Source: Flavobacterium tyrosinilyticum
GTDB lineage: Bacteria; Bacteroidota; Bacteroidia; Flavobacteriales; Flavobacteriaceae
Assembly (NCBI RefSeq): GCF_023656565.1
Contig: NZ_JAMOKG010000001.1
Location: 1,319,383 to 1,383,382 of the forward strand
Direction of reading: 5' to 3'
Length of the DNA: 64,000 nucleotides
Part shown: positions 43,040-53,297 of the stretch, one piece after another
Layout: every line of letters starts with the position of its first letter
Numbering within the stretch: position 1 is the first letter of the stretch
Made by a program: the position numbers and the translations under genes
The notes under the pieces: generated by a model
The model's input: only the letters and a program-made list of their open reading frames with translations
Database searches by the model: none
Told to the model about the DNA's origin: nothing

Positions 43040-44311
43040 ATGTTACAAATTGCATTTATTAGAGAAAATCAAGAGAAAGTAATCAAAGCTTTAGCAAAAC
43101 GAAATATCGATGCTAAAAGCGTTGTTGAAGAGGTGGTTCAATTAGACGAAAATCGTCGTGCTGCACAGGTGGAATTAGACAATACTTTATCAGAATCTAA
43201 TAAATTGTCCAAAGATATTGGTGAATTGATGAAAGCAGGAGAGAAAGCGAAAGCCGCAATCTTAAAAGAAAAAACAGTTTCACTAAAAGAGAAAAGTAAA
43301 GAACTGAGCGAAAAAGCAGAAGCTTTGGCTGTTGAGTTAACCAATAAATTATACACTTTACCAAACCTTCCAGCAGATATTGTTCCTGAAGGAAAAACGC
43401 CAGATGACAATTTGAATGTTTTCCAAGAAGGAGATATTCCAGTTTTGCATGAAGGCGCACAACCGCACTGGGAATTGGTAAAGAAATACGATATCATCGA
43501 TTTTGAATTGGGTGTAAAAATTACTGGGGCAGGATTTCCTGTTTACAAAGGAAAAGGAGCTCGTTTACAACGTGCTTTAATCAATTACTTTTTAGACAAA
43601 AATACTGCAGCAGGATACAATGAAGTTCAGGTGCCGCATTTGGTAAACGAAGCTTCAGGTTTTGGAACGGGACAATTACCAGACAAAGAAGGACAAATGT
43701 ATCATTCTACAATTGATGATTTATATTTGATTCCAACGGCTGAGGTTCCAGTTACGAATTTATTCCGTGATGTTATTTTGAACGAAAGTGAATTGCCAGT
43801 TTTACATACAGCGTATACGCCATGTTTCCGTCGTGAAGCGGGTTCTTACGGAGCACACGTTCGCGGATTAAACCGTTTGCACCAATTTGATAAAGTTGAA
43901 ATTGTGCGTGTGGAGCATCCTGATAATTCTTATGCGGCTTTAGACGGAATGGTAGAACATGTAAAAGACATTTTAAAAGAATTAAAATTACCTTACAGAG
44001 TTTTACGCCTTTGCGGTGGCGATATGGGATTCACATCTGCTTTAACGTATGATTTTGAAGTGTTTTCTACAGCACAAGACCGCTGGTTAGAAATCAGTTC
44101 TGTTTCTAACTTTGAAACGTTCCAGGCAAATCGCTTGAAATTACGTTTTAAAGACAAAGATGGAAAGAATCAATTGGCGCATACACTTAACGGAAGTTCA
44201 TTGGCGCTTCCTAGAGTTTTGGCCGGAATTATAGAAAATTACCAAACTCCAGAAGGAATCGTAATCCCAGAAGTTTTACGTCCTTACTGTGGATTTGATA
44301 TTATAAACTAA
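43040..44311 (+). CDS. serS: Seryl-tRNA synthetase
   Basis: 423 residues. An N-terminal antiparallel coiled-coil arm (~25-105) that binds tRNA-Ser; class II motif 2 in TPCFRREAGSYG and motif 3 in GSSLALPRVLAGIIENYQ. Full length. Confidence 0.97.
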   Translation: MLQIAFIRENQEKVIKALAKRNIDAKSVVEEVVQLDENRRAAQVELDNTLSESNKLSKDIGELMKAGEKAKAAILKEKTVSLKEKSKELSEKAEALAVELTNKLYTLPNLPADIVPEGKTPDDNLNVFQEGDIPVLHEGAQPHWELVKKYDIIDFELGVKITGAGFPVYKGKGARLQRALINYFLDKNTAAGYNEVQVPHLVNEASGFGTGQLPDKEGQMYHSTIDDLYLIPTAEVPVTNLFRDVILNESELPVLHTAYTPCFRREAGSYGAHVRGLNRLHQFDKVEIVRVEHPDNSYAALDGMVEHVKDILKELKLPYRVLRLCGGDMGFTSALTYDFEVFSTAQDRWLEISSVSNFETFQANRLKLRFKDKDGKNQLAHTLNGSSLALPRVLAGIIENYQTPEGIVIPEVLRPYCGFDIIN

Positions 44312-44333
44312 AAAAAGATAGTTTTTAAGATAC

Positions 44334-44366
44334 AAACCTAACAGGTTTTAAAACCTGTTAGGTTTT
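44334..44366. terminator. Palindrome/terminator between serS and lgt
   Basis: Hairpin AAACCTAACAGGTTTT / AAAACCTGTTAGGTTTT, a member of the 'CAGGTTT-AAACCTG' family, placed as a terminator of serS. Confidence 0.75.
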
Positions 44367-44395
44367 CTTAATTTATAGAAATTAAAAAACGGAGC

Positions 44396-45241
44396 ATGAT
44401 GAATGGAATTTTAAACTGGAACGTAGATCCTGTTATTTTCTGGATTACAGATAGTTTTCCTTTAAAATATTACGGAGCTCTTTTTGCCTGCGGAATTCTT
44501 TTAGGTTTCTACATTGTTAGAAATATTTATAAGAAAGAAAATCTTTCGCTAGATAATCTCGATACTTTATTGATTTATGTAATTGTCGGAACCGTTTTAG
44601 GTGCTAGACTTGGACATTGTTTCTTTTACGAACCGGAGTATTTCTTGAAACATCCGATAGAAATTCTTTTACCGATTCAGAAAATAAAAGGAGTTTATCA
44701 ATTTGTGGGGTACCAAGGTTTGGCAAGTCACGGAGGATCAATTGGGGTTATAACGGCAATGATTTTGTACTGTCGAAAATATAAAGTTCAGTTTTTAGGT
44801 CTTTTAGATAAAATGGCAGTTGCTGTTCCTGTAACGGGTACTTTTATCAGAATGGGAAATTTTATGAATTCTGAAATCTACGGAAAACCGACCAACGGAA
44901 ATTGGGGAGTTGTTTTTGAAAGAGACGATCTAATCCCGAGACATCCAACACAATTATATGAAGCTTTTGCTTATTTGTTGATTTTTGGAATTCTGTTTTA
45001 TATGTACAAATCAGAAAAAATTAGAAATGCACAAGGATTAATCTTTGGAACTTTCTTAACTTTATTATTCACAGCTCGTTTTATAATTGAATTTTTCAAG
45101 GAAAATCAAGAAGCTTTTGAAAATAATATGCTAATTAATATGGGGCAGATTTTAAGTATCCCTTTTGTTTTAATTGGTTTAGGATTGATTTTTTGGAAAA
45201 CTAGGAAAGTCTCAGTGGACAGTGACAGTTTACAGTTTTAA
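44396..45241 (+). CDS. lgt: Prolipoprotein diacylglyceryl transferase
   Basis: 281 residues, seven membrane helices. Signatures: SHGGSIG, GNFMNSEIYGKPT and HPTQLYEAFAYLL. It adds the diacylglyceryl group to lipobox cysteines of prolipoproteins, several of which are encoded in this window. The last ~10 residues (VSVDSDSLQF) are encoded by a cagtgacagt-type intergenic repeat that also supplies the stop. Confidence 0.96.
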   Translation: MMNGILNWNVDPVIFWITDSFPLKYYGALFACGILLGFYIVRNIYKKENLSLDNLDTLLIYVIVGTVLGARLGHCFFYEPEYFLKHPIEILLPIQKIKGVYQFVGYQGLASHGGSIGVITAMILYCRKYKVQFLGLLDKMAVAVPVTGTFIRMGNFMNSEIYGKPTNGNWGVVFERDDLIPRHPTQLYEAFAYLLIFGILFYMYKSEKIRNAQGLIFGTFLTLLFTARFIIEFFKENQEAFENNMLINMGQILSIPFVLIGLGLIFWKTRKVSVDSDSLQF

Positions 45242-45288
45242 CAAGACTGAAAACCGCGACTGTGACTGAAAACTAAAAAAAAGGCAGT

Positions 45289-47070
45289 ATGAAAAACATA
45301 TTGATTGGAATCGTTTTATTATGTTCTGGTTTGGCGTTTGGTCAGAACGAACAGCTGGCTCAATATTATTACGACAAAGGCGATTTTGATAAAGCTAAAA
45401 TCAGTTATGAAGAGCTTTTAAGAAGTGCGCCATCCAATACGCAATATTTTTTACGAACTGTAGATTGCTGTCAGCAATTGCAGCAGTTTGCCAATGCAGA
45501 AAAAGCAATCCAAGAGCGTTACAATCGTTACAAACAAGGAGTGTTTTTGGTTGAATTAGGATATAATTTCCAGTTGCAGAAAAACGATTCGAAAGCTAAA
45601 AATTACTACGAACAGGCAATCGAAAAAATAAAGGTCAATCCAAACGATGTTTATGGAGTTGCGAGTTCGTTTGAGAAAAAAGTATTATTAGAATATGCTT
45701 TAAAAGCGTATCAGACTGCAATGCAAATTCAGCCAAACTTCAATTTCAATTTTCAAATCGGAATGTTGTACGGACAGTTAGGTAAAACCGACTTGATGAT
45801 CGATTTGCTATTGACAGAATCTTTTACAAATCCTCAAAATACCAATTTGATTCAGACGCAACTGTCGCGATTCATGAATGGTGAAACTGATAATACGGCT
45901 TTTAAAGATGCAATGCGAAAAGCCTTAATCTTGAGAACCCAAAAAGATCAGGACGTTTTCTGGAATCATTATCTAAGTTGGTTTTATGTACAGCAAAAAG
46001 AATTCGGAAAAGCCTTTATTCAGGAAAAAGCCATTTACAAACGCGAACCAGAATCGTTGATGAGTATCGTCAATTTGAGTCAGTTTGCAATGAATGAAGG
46101 AGACACTGATACGGCGGAGGAAATTCTGAATTTTATTCTCCAAAACACAAAAGACCGTGATTTACTGATTCAGTCTAATGCCTTTTTAATGCAGATCAAG
46201 ATCGATAAAGCGCAGGAAAAAGATTATCCAGCCATCAATCAAGAATTGCAGCAATTATTGGCAACTTACGAAATCAGTCCTTTTACCTTATCTTTGCAAA
46301 TCATTCAAGCCCATTTTCTGGCCTTTAATTTGAAAAAGACAGAAGAAGGGAAGGCAGTTGTCAAAAAAGCTTTAGAATTAAATTTAAACGAATATCAAAA
46401 AGCCGATGCTAAAATGGAGCTGGCCGATATTCTGCTTTTAGAAGAAAAGTACAATCAGGCGCTTATTTACTATTCGCAGATTCAATTGGATTTAAAGAAT
46501 GATGTAATGGCGCACGAAGCGAGTTTGAAAGCAGCTAAAACCAGTTATTATAAAGGCGATTTCGAATGGGCGAATAAACAGTTTAAAGAATTAAAAGCAG
46601 CCAATACGCAGTTAATCGCCAACGATGCATTAGAATATTTTCTTTTAATTAATGATAATACCGCAGCAGATTCGACCCAGGTTGCGCTGAAACAATTTGC
46701 AAAAGGAGATTTTTTAATTTATCAGAATAAAAAACAAGAAGCGATTGCACAGTTTCAGAATATTTTAAAAACCTATAAAGGTCAGGAAATCGAAGCCGTA
46801 ACATTATTGCGTTTAGGAAAAGTTTACGAAAGCCAGAAAGATTTTGCTTCGGCTTTAAGTCAATACCAGCAGATTATAGACCATCACAGCGACGGAATTT
46901 ATGTTGATGAAGCGCTATTTTTCTCAGCCGAAATTTACAACGACGAACTAAAAGATCCAGAAAAGGCAAAGCCTTTATATGAAAAGGTAATTTTTAATCA
47001 TCAAGACAGTATTTACTTTGTCGATGCTAGAAAAAAATACCGCGAGTTAAGAGGGGATAAGAATTTATAA
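45289..47070 (+). CDS. Secreted TPR-repeat protein
   Basis: 593 residues. Signal peptide MKNILIGIVLLCSGLAFGQ, then TPR units over the whole length (e.g. QYYYDKGDFDKAKISYEELL, YNQALIYYSQIQLD, DFASALSQYQQIIDHHSDG). Likely an envelope scaffold protein. 47 bp after lgt; co-transcription is possible. Confidence 0.88.
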   Translation: MKNILIGIVLLCSGLAFGQNEQLAQYYYDKGDFDKAKISYEELLRSAPSNTQYFLRTVDCCQQLQQFANAEKAIQERYNRYKQGVFLVELGYNFQLQKNDSKAKNYYEQAIEKIKVNPNDVYGVASSFEKKVLLEYALKAYQTAMQIQPNFNFNFQIGMLYGQLGKTDLMIDLLLTESFTNPQNTNLIQTQLSRFMNGETDNTAFKDAMRKALILRTQKDQDVFWNHYLSWFYVQQKEFGKAFIQEKAIYKREPESLMSIVNLSQFAMNEGDTDTAEEILNFILQNTKDRDLLIQSNAFLMQIKIDKAQEKDYPAINQELQQLLATYEISPFTLSLQIIQAHFLAFNLKKTEEGKAVVKKALELNLNEYQKADAKMELADILLLEEKYNQALIYYSQIQLDLKNDVMAHEASLKAAKTSYYKGDFEWANKQFKELKAANTQLIANDALEYFLLINDNTAADSTQVALKQFAKGDFLIYQNKKQEAIAQFQNILKTYKGQEIEAVTLLRLGKVYESQKDFASALSQYQQIIDHHSDGIYVDEALFFSAEIYNDELKDPEKAKPLYEKVIFNHQDSIYFVDARKKYRELRGDKNL

Positions 47071-47149
47071 ATTTCAATATTTTAAATTCCAAATTCCAAG
47101 AATAAAAATTAGTAAAATGATGATTTGAAAAGATTTAAGAGGCAAGAGG

Positions 47150-47192
47150 AAAAACTCAGAACCTTAGAATCTTAGCATCTCAGAACCTTAGA
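47150..47192. repeat. 'Cttag/ctcag' short-phrase repeat
   Basis: CTCAGAACCTTAGAATCTTA then GCATCTCAGAACCTTAG: a tandem of ~10-bp units of the same kind as 3549-3592, here directly before the DUF4286 start codon. Confidence 0.55.
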
Positions 47193-47196
47193 AAAA

Positions 47197-47508
47197 ATGA
47201 TTATTTACAACGTTACCACAAACATACACGAAAGCGTTCATGACCAATGGTTAAAATGGATGCAAGAAAAGCACATACCAGAAATTCTGGCTACTAATAA
47301 ATTCTCTTCGGCGCGAATTGTAAAAGTTTTGGTTGAAGAAGAAATGGGCGGAATTACGTATTCTGTACAATACATAACAGACAGCAAGGAAACGCTAGAG
47401 AAGTTTTATATCGAAGACGAACCAGAGTTTCATAGAGAGGCATTAGGTTTATTTGCAGATAAAATGCTTTCTTTTAGAACAGAATTGGAAGTTATTTCGG
47501 AACACTAA
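47197..47508 (+). CDS. DUF4286 family protein
   Basis: 103 residues. IIYNVTTNIHESVHDQWLKW, EKHIPEILATNKFSSARI and FYIEDEPEFHREALGLFADK fit this small alpha/beta-barrel-like family. Function unknown. Often next to rsmA/ksgA in Bacteroidetes, as here. Confidence 0.88.
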   Translation: MIIYNVTTNIHESVHDQWLKWMQEKHIPEILATNKFSSARIVKVLVEEEMGGITYSVQYITDSKETLEKFYIEDEPEFHREALGLFADKMLSFRTELEVISEH

Positions 47509-47629
47509 TATTTAGTGTTCAGTTTTTAGTAATTAGTATTCAGTCAAAAGAAATTAAATCTTTGTGTCTTTGAGCCTTTGTGGCAAAAAAAAGAATACTT
47601 TTGCGCCCTCGTGGCAAACAAGAAATGAA

Positions 47630-48415
47630 ATGGAAAAAGTAAAAGCCAAAAAACATTTAGGACAGCACTTTCTTAAAGACGAAAGCGTAGCAAAAGCTAT
47701 TGCAGACACTTTAAGTCTGAAAGGGTACGATGAGGTTTTAGAAATAGGACCAGGAATGGGTGTGCTTACTAAGTATTTGCTTGAAAAGCCAATTACTACA
47801 CATGTTATAGAAATCGATACCGAATCTGTAGCGTACTTGGATGCACATTATCCAAAATTAAAAGACAAGATTATTTCTCAGGATTTCCTGAAGTATAATA
47901 TAAATGAAGTTTACCAAGACAAGCAGTTTGCCATAATTGGAAACTTTCCGTACAATATTTCTTCTCAGATTGTTTTTAGAACATTAGATCTTAAACATCA
48001 GATTCCTGAATTTTCAGGAATGTTCCAGAAAGAAGTAGCCGAGCGCATCTGCGAAAAGAAAGGCTCGAAAACCTACGGAATACTATCCGTTTTAGCCCAG
48101 GCTTTCTATACTACAGAGTATCTGTTTACGGTTGATGAAAACGTTTTTATTCCTCCGCCCAAGGTGAAATCGGGTGTGATGAGAATGACCCGAAAGGAAG
48201 ATTACAGTCTTCCTTGCAGCGAAAAGTTATTTTTTACAGTTGTAAAAACCGCTTTTCAGCAGAGACGAAAAACATTACGTAACAGTTTGAAAACATTAAA
48301 TTTATCAGACCATTTGCGAGAAGACACTATCTTTGATAAACGTCCGGAGCAGCTTAGCGTCGATGAATTTATTGAACTAACTCTAAAAATAGAAACCGAT
48401 GGAGTTCAAAGTTAG
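47630..48415 (+). CDS. rsmA: 16S rRNA (adenine1518/1519-N6) dimethyltransferase
   Basis: 261 residues from ATG 47630 ([18 protein letters not shown]). Codons upstream lie in a 'ttgtgtctttgagcctttgtggcaaa' repeat. SAM-binding [25 protein letters not shown], and catalytic [11 protein letters not shown]. Dimethylates two adenines near the 3' end of 16S rRNA. Its last 17 bp overlap the start of mgtE. Confidence 0.97.
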   Translation: MEKVKAKKHLGQHFLKDESVAKAIADTLSLKGYDEVLEIGPGMGVLTKYLLEKPITTHVIEIDTESVAYLDAHYPKLKDKIISQDFLKYNINEVYQDKQFAIIGNFPYNISSQIVFRTLDLKHQIPEFSGMFQKEVAERICEKKGSKTYGILSVLAQAFYTTEYLFTVDENVFIPPPKVKSGVMRMTRKEDYSLPCSEKLFFTVVKTAFQQRRKTLRNSLKTLNLSDHLREDTIFDKRPEQLSVDEFIELTLKIETDGVQS

Positions 48416-49748
48416 TAAAGAATTTATACACCAGCTAGAGGAGCTGATCAATAAGAAAAACGACAGTGAATTAGAAGTTTTACTTAATGATCTGCACCAC
48501 GCTGATATTGCCGAAATTTTAGACGAATTAGATTTCGACGAGGCAACTTATATCTTTAAGGTTTTAGATAGTGATAAAACAGCCGAGATTCTTCTTGAAT
48601 TGGAAGAGGATCTGCGTGAAAATATCTTAAGCCGACTTTCACCAAAGGAAATCGCAGAAGAGCTTGACGAGCTTGAAACCAATGACGCTGCCGATATTAT
48701 TGCAGAACTTTCGCAGGAAATCAAAGCGGAAGTAATCTCTGAAATATTAGACGTTGAACACGCCAAGGATATTGTTGATCTTTTGCGTTACGACGAAAAC
48801 ACTGCAGGTGGTTTGATGGGTAAAGAGCTTGTAAAAGTGAATGAAAATTGGAACGTTTTGACCTGTGTTAAAGAAATGAGAATTCAGGCTGAAAATGTAT
48901 CTCGAGTACATTCTATTTACGTAGTGGACGATGAAAACCGTTTAAAAGGAAGATTATCGCTGAAAGATTTACTGACTTCTTCAACCAAAACTCAGATTGG
49001 TGAAGTCTATATCCGAAAATTAAATTTTGTAAATGTTGATACAGAAGACGTAGAGGTCGCTCGTATCATGCAGAAATACGACTTAGAGGCAATTCCGGTT
49101 GTGGACGAATTAGGCCGTTTGGTAGGAAGAATTACCATTGACGATATCGTAGACGTAATAAAGGAAGAAGCCGATAAAGATTACCAGTTAGCTGCCGGTA
49201 TTACCCAAGACGTTGAATCGAATGACAGCGTTTACGAGTTGACCAAAGCGCGTTTACCGTGGCTTTTGATCGGAATGGTGATCGAAATTGTAGCCTCTTT
49301 TGTTTTAAAAGGCAATGAAGCGACGTTTCAGAAATATTCTACACTAATCATTTTTGTTCCTTTGCTTTCAGCAACAGCAGGAAATATCGGAGTTCAGGCT
49401 TCGGCAATTGTAGTGCAAGGTTTGGCAAACGGAACGCTTAAAGATTTCAGCCGTGCTTATTTTACTAAAGAAATTACGGTTTCAATGATTTCTGGAAGTA
49501 TCATTTCGTTTCTTTTGTTATGCTATCATTCTATCATGTATCAGCAGTATTTAGTAGGATTTGCGATTTCAATTTCAATGATTGTCGTGATTTTGTTTGC
49601 GGCGACTTTAGGAACTTTAGTCCCTCTTTTCTTAAATAAAAATAAAATTGATCCCGCAATTGCGACTGGTCCGTTTATCACAACAACCAATGACGTATTC
49701 GGAATTATGCTCTACTTTGGAGTAGCAAACTTAATTCTTGGATTTTAG
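48399..49748 (+). CDS. mgtE: Magnesium transporter MgtE
   Basis: 449 residues: an acidic N domain (~1-130), a CBS pair (~132-255), a connecting helix, and five membrane helices (~280-449) with [23 protein letters not shown] and the [15 protein letters not shown] pore region. The start codon lies inside rsmA (17-bp overlap, different frame), implying translational coupling. Cytosolic Mg binding gates these channels. Confidence 0.96.
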   Translation: MEFKVSKEFIHQLEELINKKNDSELEVLLNDLHHADIAEILDELDFDEATYIFKVLDSDKTAEILLELEEDLRENILSRLSPKEIAEELDELETNDAADIIAELSQEIKAEVISEILDVEHAKDIVDLLRYDENTAGGLMGKELVKVNENWNVLTCVKEMRIQAENVSRVHSIYVVDDENRLKGRLSLKDLLTSSTKTQIGEVYIRKLNFVNVDTEDVEVARIMQKYDLEAIPVVDELGRLVGRITIDDIVDVIKEEADKDYQLAAGITQDVESNDSVYELTKARLPWLLIGMVIEIVASFVLKGNEATFQKYSTLIIFVPLLSATAGNIGVQASAIVVQGLANGTLKDFSRAYFTKEITVSMISGSIISFLLLCYHSIMYQQYLVGFAISISMIVVILFAATLGTLVPLFLNKNKIDPAIATGPFITTTNDVFGIMLYFGVANLILGF

Positions 49749-49859
49749 ATTTTTGCCACAAATTAGTAGATTACAGTGATTTAAGATCTCTAAAATCTAC
49801 GTAATTTACAGGCGGAAAAAATGCTGTTTATCAGCTACAAATAATTAAAGCCAACCAGA

Positions 49860-50636
49860 ATGAAAGTACACATTATTGGAGGAGGAAACCTTGGGGTTTC
49901 TATTGCCTTGGGAATTGCTAAATTCTCGAAAAACAACCAAGTTACTGTCACAAGAAGAAACATAGCAAGCATTCAATATTTATCTGAATATGGAATTGCT
50001 GTTTCTAACGATAATAAACACAACATCCAAGAAGCCGATGTTGTAATTCTAACTATAAAACCATATCAGGTAGATACTGTTTTGGCCGAAATTTTGCCCG
50101 TTATTCAAAACAAAACAATTGCTTCAGCAGTAAGCGGATTGTCTTTGGATGTGCTTCAAACCAAAACAAACTACGAATATCCGGTTGTACGCATTATGCC
50201 AAATATTGCAGCACAGTTTGGAGAATCGGCAACTTGTATTTCTTTCCCAGAAAAATATGCAGCAAACGCTTCGCCAATTGTTGATTTATTTCAAGACTTA
50301 GGAACAGCTCCGGTAATTGATGAAAAATTGATGGATGCGGCAACCGTTTTAGGTGCTTGTGGAACTGCGTATGCATTGCGTTATATTCGCGCGTCTATGC
50401 AGGCAGGAATCGAAATTGGTTTTGATTCTAATACCGCTTTAGCAATTGCAGCACAAACCGTAAAAGGAGCAGCAAAAATGCTTTTAGAAGAAAAAGTACA
50501 CCCAGAACAATTAATCGACCGTGTGACAACACCACAAGGTTGTACAATTGTAGGTTTAAATGAAATGGAGCATAATGGCTTCAGTTCGTCTTTAATTAAA
50601 GGGATTAAGACTTCTTTGAAACAAATCAAAGGTTAG
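49860..50636 (+). CDS. proC: Pyrroline-5-carboxylate reductase
   Basis: 258 residues. NAD(P)-binding IIGGGNLGVSIALGI at the N-terminus and the C-terminal ProC signature around VTTPQGCTIVGLNEMEHNGF. It makes proline from pyrroline-5-carboxylate. Confidence 0.93.
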   Translation: MKVHIIGGGNLGVSIALGIAKFSKNNQVTVTRRNIASIQYLSEYGIAVSNDNKHNIQEADVVILTIKPYQVDTVLAEILPVIQNKTIASAVSGLSLDVLQTKTNYEYPVVRIMPNIAAQFGESATCISFPEKYAANASPIVDLFQDLGTAPVIDEKLMDAATVLGACGTAYALRYIRASMQAGIEIGFDSNTALAIAAQTVKGAAKMLLEEKVHPEQLIDRVTTPQGCTIVGLNEMEHNGFSSSLIKGIKTSLKQIKG

Positions 50637-50647
50637 GTTTTTAAAGA

Positions 50648-50785
50648 AATTCCGAATATTTTTAAATTCCAAATTCCAATTTTCAAACTGGAGTTTGGGA
50701 TTTTTTTTACGTATAACGATTGTCAGTCTGAGACCATATAGGTTGTAAAGTCCTTCGACTTCGCTCAGGAAGACAAATAGTATAG
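50648..50785. repeat. Intergenic repeat phrases between convergent proC and nhaA
   Basis: AAATTCCAAATTCCAATTTT near 50665 (also seen at ~47083 and, inverted, ~62415) and CCTTCGACTTCGCTCAGG near 50753 (inverted at ~13758). No gene. Confidence 0.5.
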
Positions 50786-50812
50786 AAGAATGTTATTGTT
50801 TAAATTGGAATT

Positions 50813-51952
50813 TTACTTCAATCTGTTTAGCGTGTATTTCAAATAAACAAATCCCATAATTCCCGCTAAGAAAGAAGCAATTAGAATCGCTATTTTAGAA
50901 AAAACAATAATTTCAGGATTTTTAAAAGCAAGAACGGTAATGAAAATAGACATTGTAAAACCAATTCCGCCGAGCATTCCTGCACCTAAAATATGCGCCC
51001 ATTTTAAATTTTTCGGCAAAGTGCATAAACCTGCAGTTACGCCAACAGAAGAAAAAAGCAAAATACCAAGCGGTTTTCCGACTACTAGTCCAAGAATGAT
51101 TCCGTAAGTGTTCACGTGATTAAGACCTTCATGCCAGTTTTCGGTAATCGTTATAGCCGTATTTGCAATCGCAAACAATGGAAGTATGAAAAAAGCAACG
51201 GGCTGATGTAAAAAATGCTGCAATCTATAAGACGATGTTTTTTCCCCGCCATCTCCAAACGGAATAACAAAAGCTAAAATTACACCCGTTATTGTGGCAT
51301 GAACTCCAGAATTAAGCATGAAATACCACATTATGACTCCGCCAATGAGATACGGAATGAGATTGTGAATTTTCATTCGGTTTAAAACAAAAAGAAGACA
51401 CCAAATTCCAAGTGCAATTCCGAGGTTTAAAAAAGAAATAGAAGTCGTGTAGAAAATAGCAATCACGATTATAGCGCCTAAATCGTCAATAACGGCCAAA
51501 GCGGTCAAAAATACCTTTAAAGAAGCTGGAACTCTGTTTCCTAAAAGAGATAAAATCCCGATTGCAAAAGCAATATCTGTAGCCATCGGAATTCCGGCTC
51601 CGTTTTGAGTTGTTGTTCCGTAATTTAAGACCAAAAAGATTGCTGCAGGAACCAGCATTCCGCCAAAAGCAGCCATTATGGGTAGCGAAGCATTCTTAAT
51701 ATTGGATAATTCACCATGATAAATCTCGCGTTCCAGCTCCAAACCGATCAAAAGAAAGAAGATGGTCATCAATCCGTCATTGATCCAATGTGTAATAGAA
51801 TGGCCAGAAAATTCTTTTTCCCAAAAAGAAACATACGGAATTTGAATTGAAGAGTTAGCGAGACAAAGTGATAAAATCGTGACCACGAGCAAGATAATTC
51901 CTCCCGATTTTTCGTTTTCAAAAAAGGCTTTAAAAGTCTTGGTTAATTTCAT
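50813..51952 (-). CDS. nhaA: Na+/H+ antiporter NhaA
   Basis: 379 residues, about twelve membrane helices. The paired aspartates in VIDDLGAII and the MATDIAFAIG segment form the ion site region. Exchanges Na+ for H+ at the inner membrane. Convergent with proC. Confidence 0.95.
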   Translation of the reverse strand: MKLTKTFKAFFENEKSGGIILLVVTILSLCLANSSIQIPYVSFWEKEFSGHSITHWINDGLMTIFFLLIGLELEREIYHGELSNIKNASLPIMAAFGGMLVPAAIFLVLNYGTTTQNGAGIPMATDIAFAIGILSLLGNRVPASLKVFLTALAVIDDLGAIIVIAIFYTTSISFLNLGIALGIWCLLFVLNRMKIHNLIPYLIGGVIMWYFMLNSGVHATITGVILAFVIPFGDGGEKTSSYRLQHFLHQPVAFFILPLFAIANTAITITENWHEGLNHVNTYGIILGLVVGKPLGILLFSSVGVTAGLCTLPKNLKWAHILGAGMLGGIGFTMSIFITVLAFKNPEIIVFSKIAILIASFLAGIMGFVYLKYTLNRLK

Positions 51953-52130
51953 TGGGAAGATTTTCTGAAGATTTATATGAAAGATTGCAAAATCTTTATT
52001 CTTTCAAAGTTAAAAAAAAATCTGACCAATAAAAAGTTTAGGAGCAAAGGCGCAAAGATTCAGAGGTTCAAAGTTTATTGTAATAGGGAAAACTTTGTGG
52101 GTTTGTGACTTTGCGAGATTAAATAAACCG

Positions 52131-52138
52131 TATTTTTG
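52131..52138 (+). promoter_or_regulatory. Candidate -7 box (TATTTTTG)
   Basis: Perfect TAnnTTTG, 22 bp before the dehydrogenase ATG. Upstream, GCAAAGGCGCAAAG and GACTTTGCGAG form a loose inverted pair (~52043-52120). Confidence 0.5.
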
Positions 52139-52160
52139 TGTCTTATAAATTCAGAAAATA

Positions 52161-53111
52161 ATGAGCATAAAAATTCTTCATATCGACAGCAATAATCCAA
52201 TTTTATGGAATCAATTGGAAGAAGCTGGTTTCGAAAATCACGCCGATTTTAAATCTTCAAAAGAAGAAATTGAAGCGAAAATTCAAGACTATAACGGAAT
52301 CGTAATTCGCAGCCGTTTCAAGATTGATAAGACTTTTTTAGACGCTGCAACAAAGTTGCAATTTATTGCGAGAGTTGGCGCAGGTCTTGAAAGTATTGAT
52401 TGTGAGTATGCTTCTTCAAAAGGAATTCATCTTATTGCTGCGCCCGAAGGAAACCGCAACGCTGTTGCAGAACATTCGCTTGGCGTAATTTTATCTTTAT
52501 TTAATAATCTAAACCAAGCTGATGCAGAAGTAAAAGCTGGACAATGGAATCGCGAAAGCAATCGCGGCCAGGAATTGGATTTAAAAACAGTCGGAATTAT
52601 TGGTTACGGAAATATGGGAAAAGCTTTTGCTAAAAAACTGAGAGGGTTTGATACAGAAGTTTTATGTTATGATATTTTGGATAACGTTGGTGATGAAAAT
52701 GCAAGGCAAGTTTCGTTGGAAGAATTACGTGAAAAAACAGACGTTTTAAGTCTTCACCTTCCTTGGACACCAGAAACAGATAAAATGGTCAACAGCAACT
52801 TTATAAATGCCTTTAAAAAGCCTTTTTGGATCATCAATACTTCTCGCGGTAAAAACATTGTTACGGCCGATTTGGTTGAAGCTATGAAGTCTAAAAAAGT
52901 TTTAGGTGCTGGTTTGGATGTTTTAGAATACGAAAAACTTTCGTTTGAAACTTTATTCCAAGAAAATAATACACCAGAAGCACTTCAATATCTTATGGAG
53001 GCAAAAAATGTATTGCTAACGCCTCATATTGCCGGTTGGACTTTTGAAAGTCACGAACGTTTGGCTCAGGTAATTGTCGATAAAATCAAAGCAGTTTATG
53101 GTAAAAAATAG
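52161..53111 (+). CDS. D-2-hydroxyacid dehydrogenase (phosphoglycerate dehydrogenase-like)
   Basis: 316 residues. NAD-binding GYGNMGKAFAKKL, catalytic Arg region FIARVGAGLESID, Glu region around GAGLDVLEYE and His in LTPHIAGWT. It lacks the ACT regulatory domain of long SerA forms. It may be a short-form 3-phosphoglycerate dehydrogenase or another 2-hydroxyacid enzyme. Confidence 0.9.
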   Translation: MSIKILHIDSNNPILWNQLEEAGFENHADFKSSKEEIEAKIQDYNGIVIRSRFKIDKTFLDAATKLQFIARVGAGLESIDCEYASSKGIHLIAAPEGNRNAVAEHSLGVILSLFNNLNQADAEVKAGQWNRESNRGQELDLKTVGIIGYGNMGKAFAKKLRGFDTEVLCYDILDNVGDENARQVSLEELREKTDVLSLHLPWTPETDKMVNSNFINAFKKPFWIINTSRGKNIVTADLVEAMKSKKVLGAGLDVLEYEKLSFETLFQENNTPEALQYLMEAKNVLLTPHIAGWTFESHERLAQVIVDKIKAVYGKK

Positions 53112-53201
53112 CACACAGGCTTTAGATTTTAATAACGAGTTTTTTCTTGTGAATTTTATTTAGTGAGATTAGTTTTATTTGTTAATTTTTAATAATATTG
53201 T

Positions 53202-53276
53202 TTCCGAATTTCAAAAGAATGAGTCTAAATAACTTGTATTTGAGTTTGGAGAAAGCCGAAAATCCCAAGAGTAGGT
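53202..53276 (+). ncRNA. Candidate structured leader RNA of the first DUF805 gene
   Basis: This 5' region is similar to the one before the second DUF805 gene (54111-54190). Shared order: TTC-CGA-tt...CAAA...TGAGT, an AACT/AGTT stem (ACTC/GAGT in the other copy), GGAG...GAAAATCC, then AAGAGTAGG about 20 bp before the ATG. Candidate cis-regulatory RNA; I recall a DUF805-associated motif reported for Bacteroidetes but cannot verify the match. Confidence 0.6.
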
Positions 53277-53297
53277 CCAAAACAAATTATTCTAAAT

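Noticed and set aside
47564..47629. Upstream extension of rsmA
   Set aside because: The extra 22 codons lie in a 'cctttgtggcaaa' repeat and have no similarity to the family, which starts at the [10 protein letters not shown] segment.
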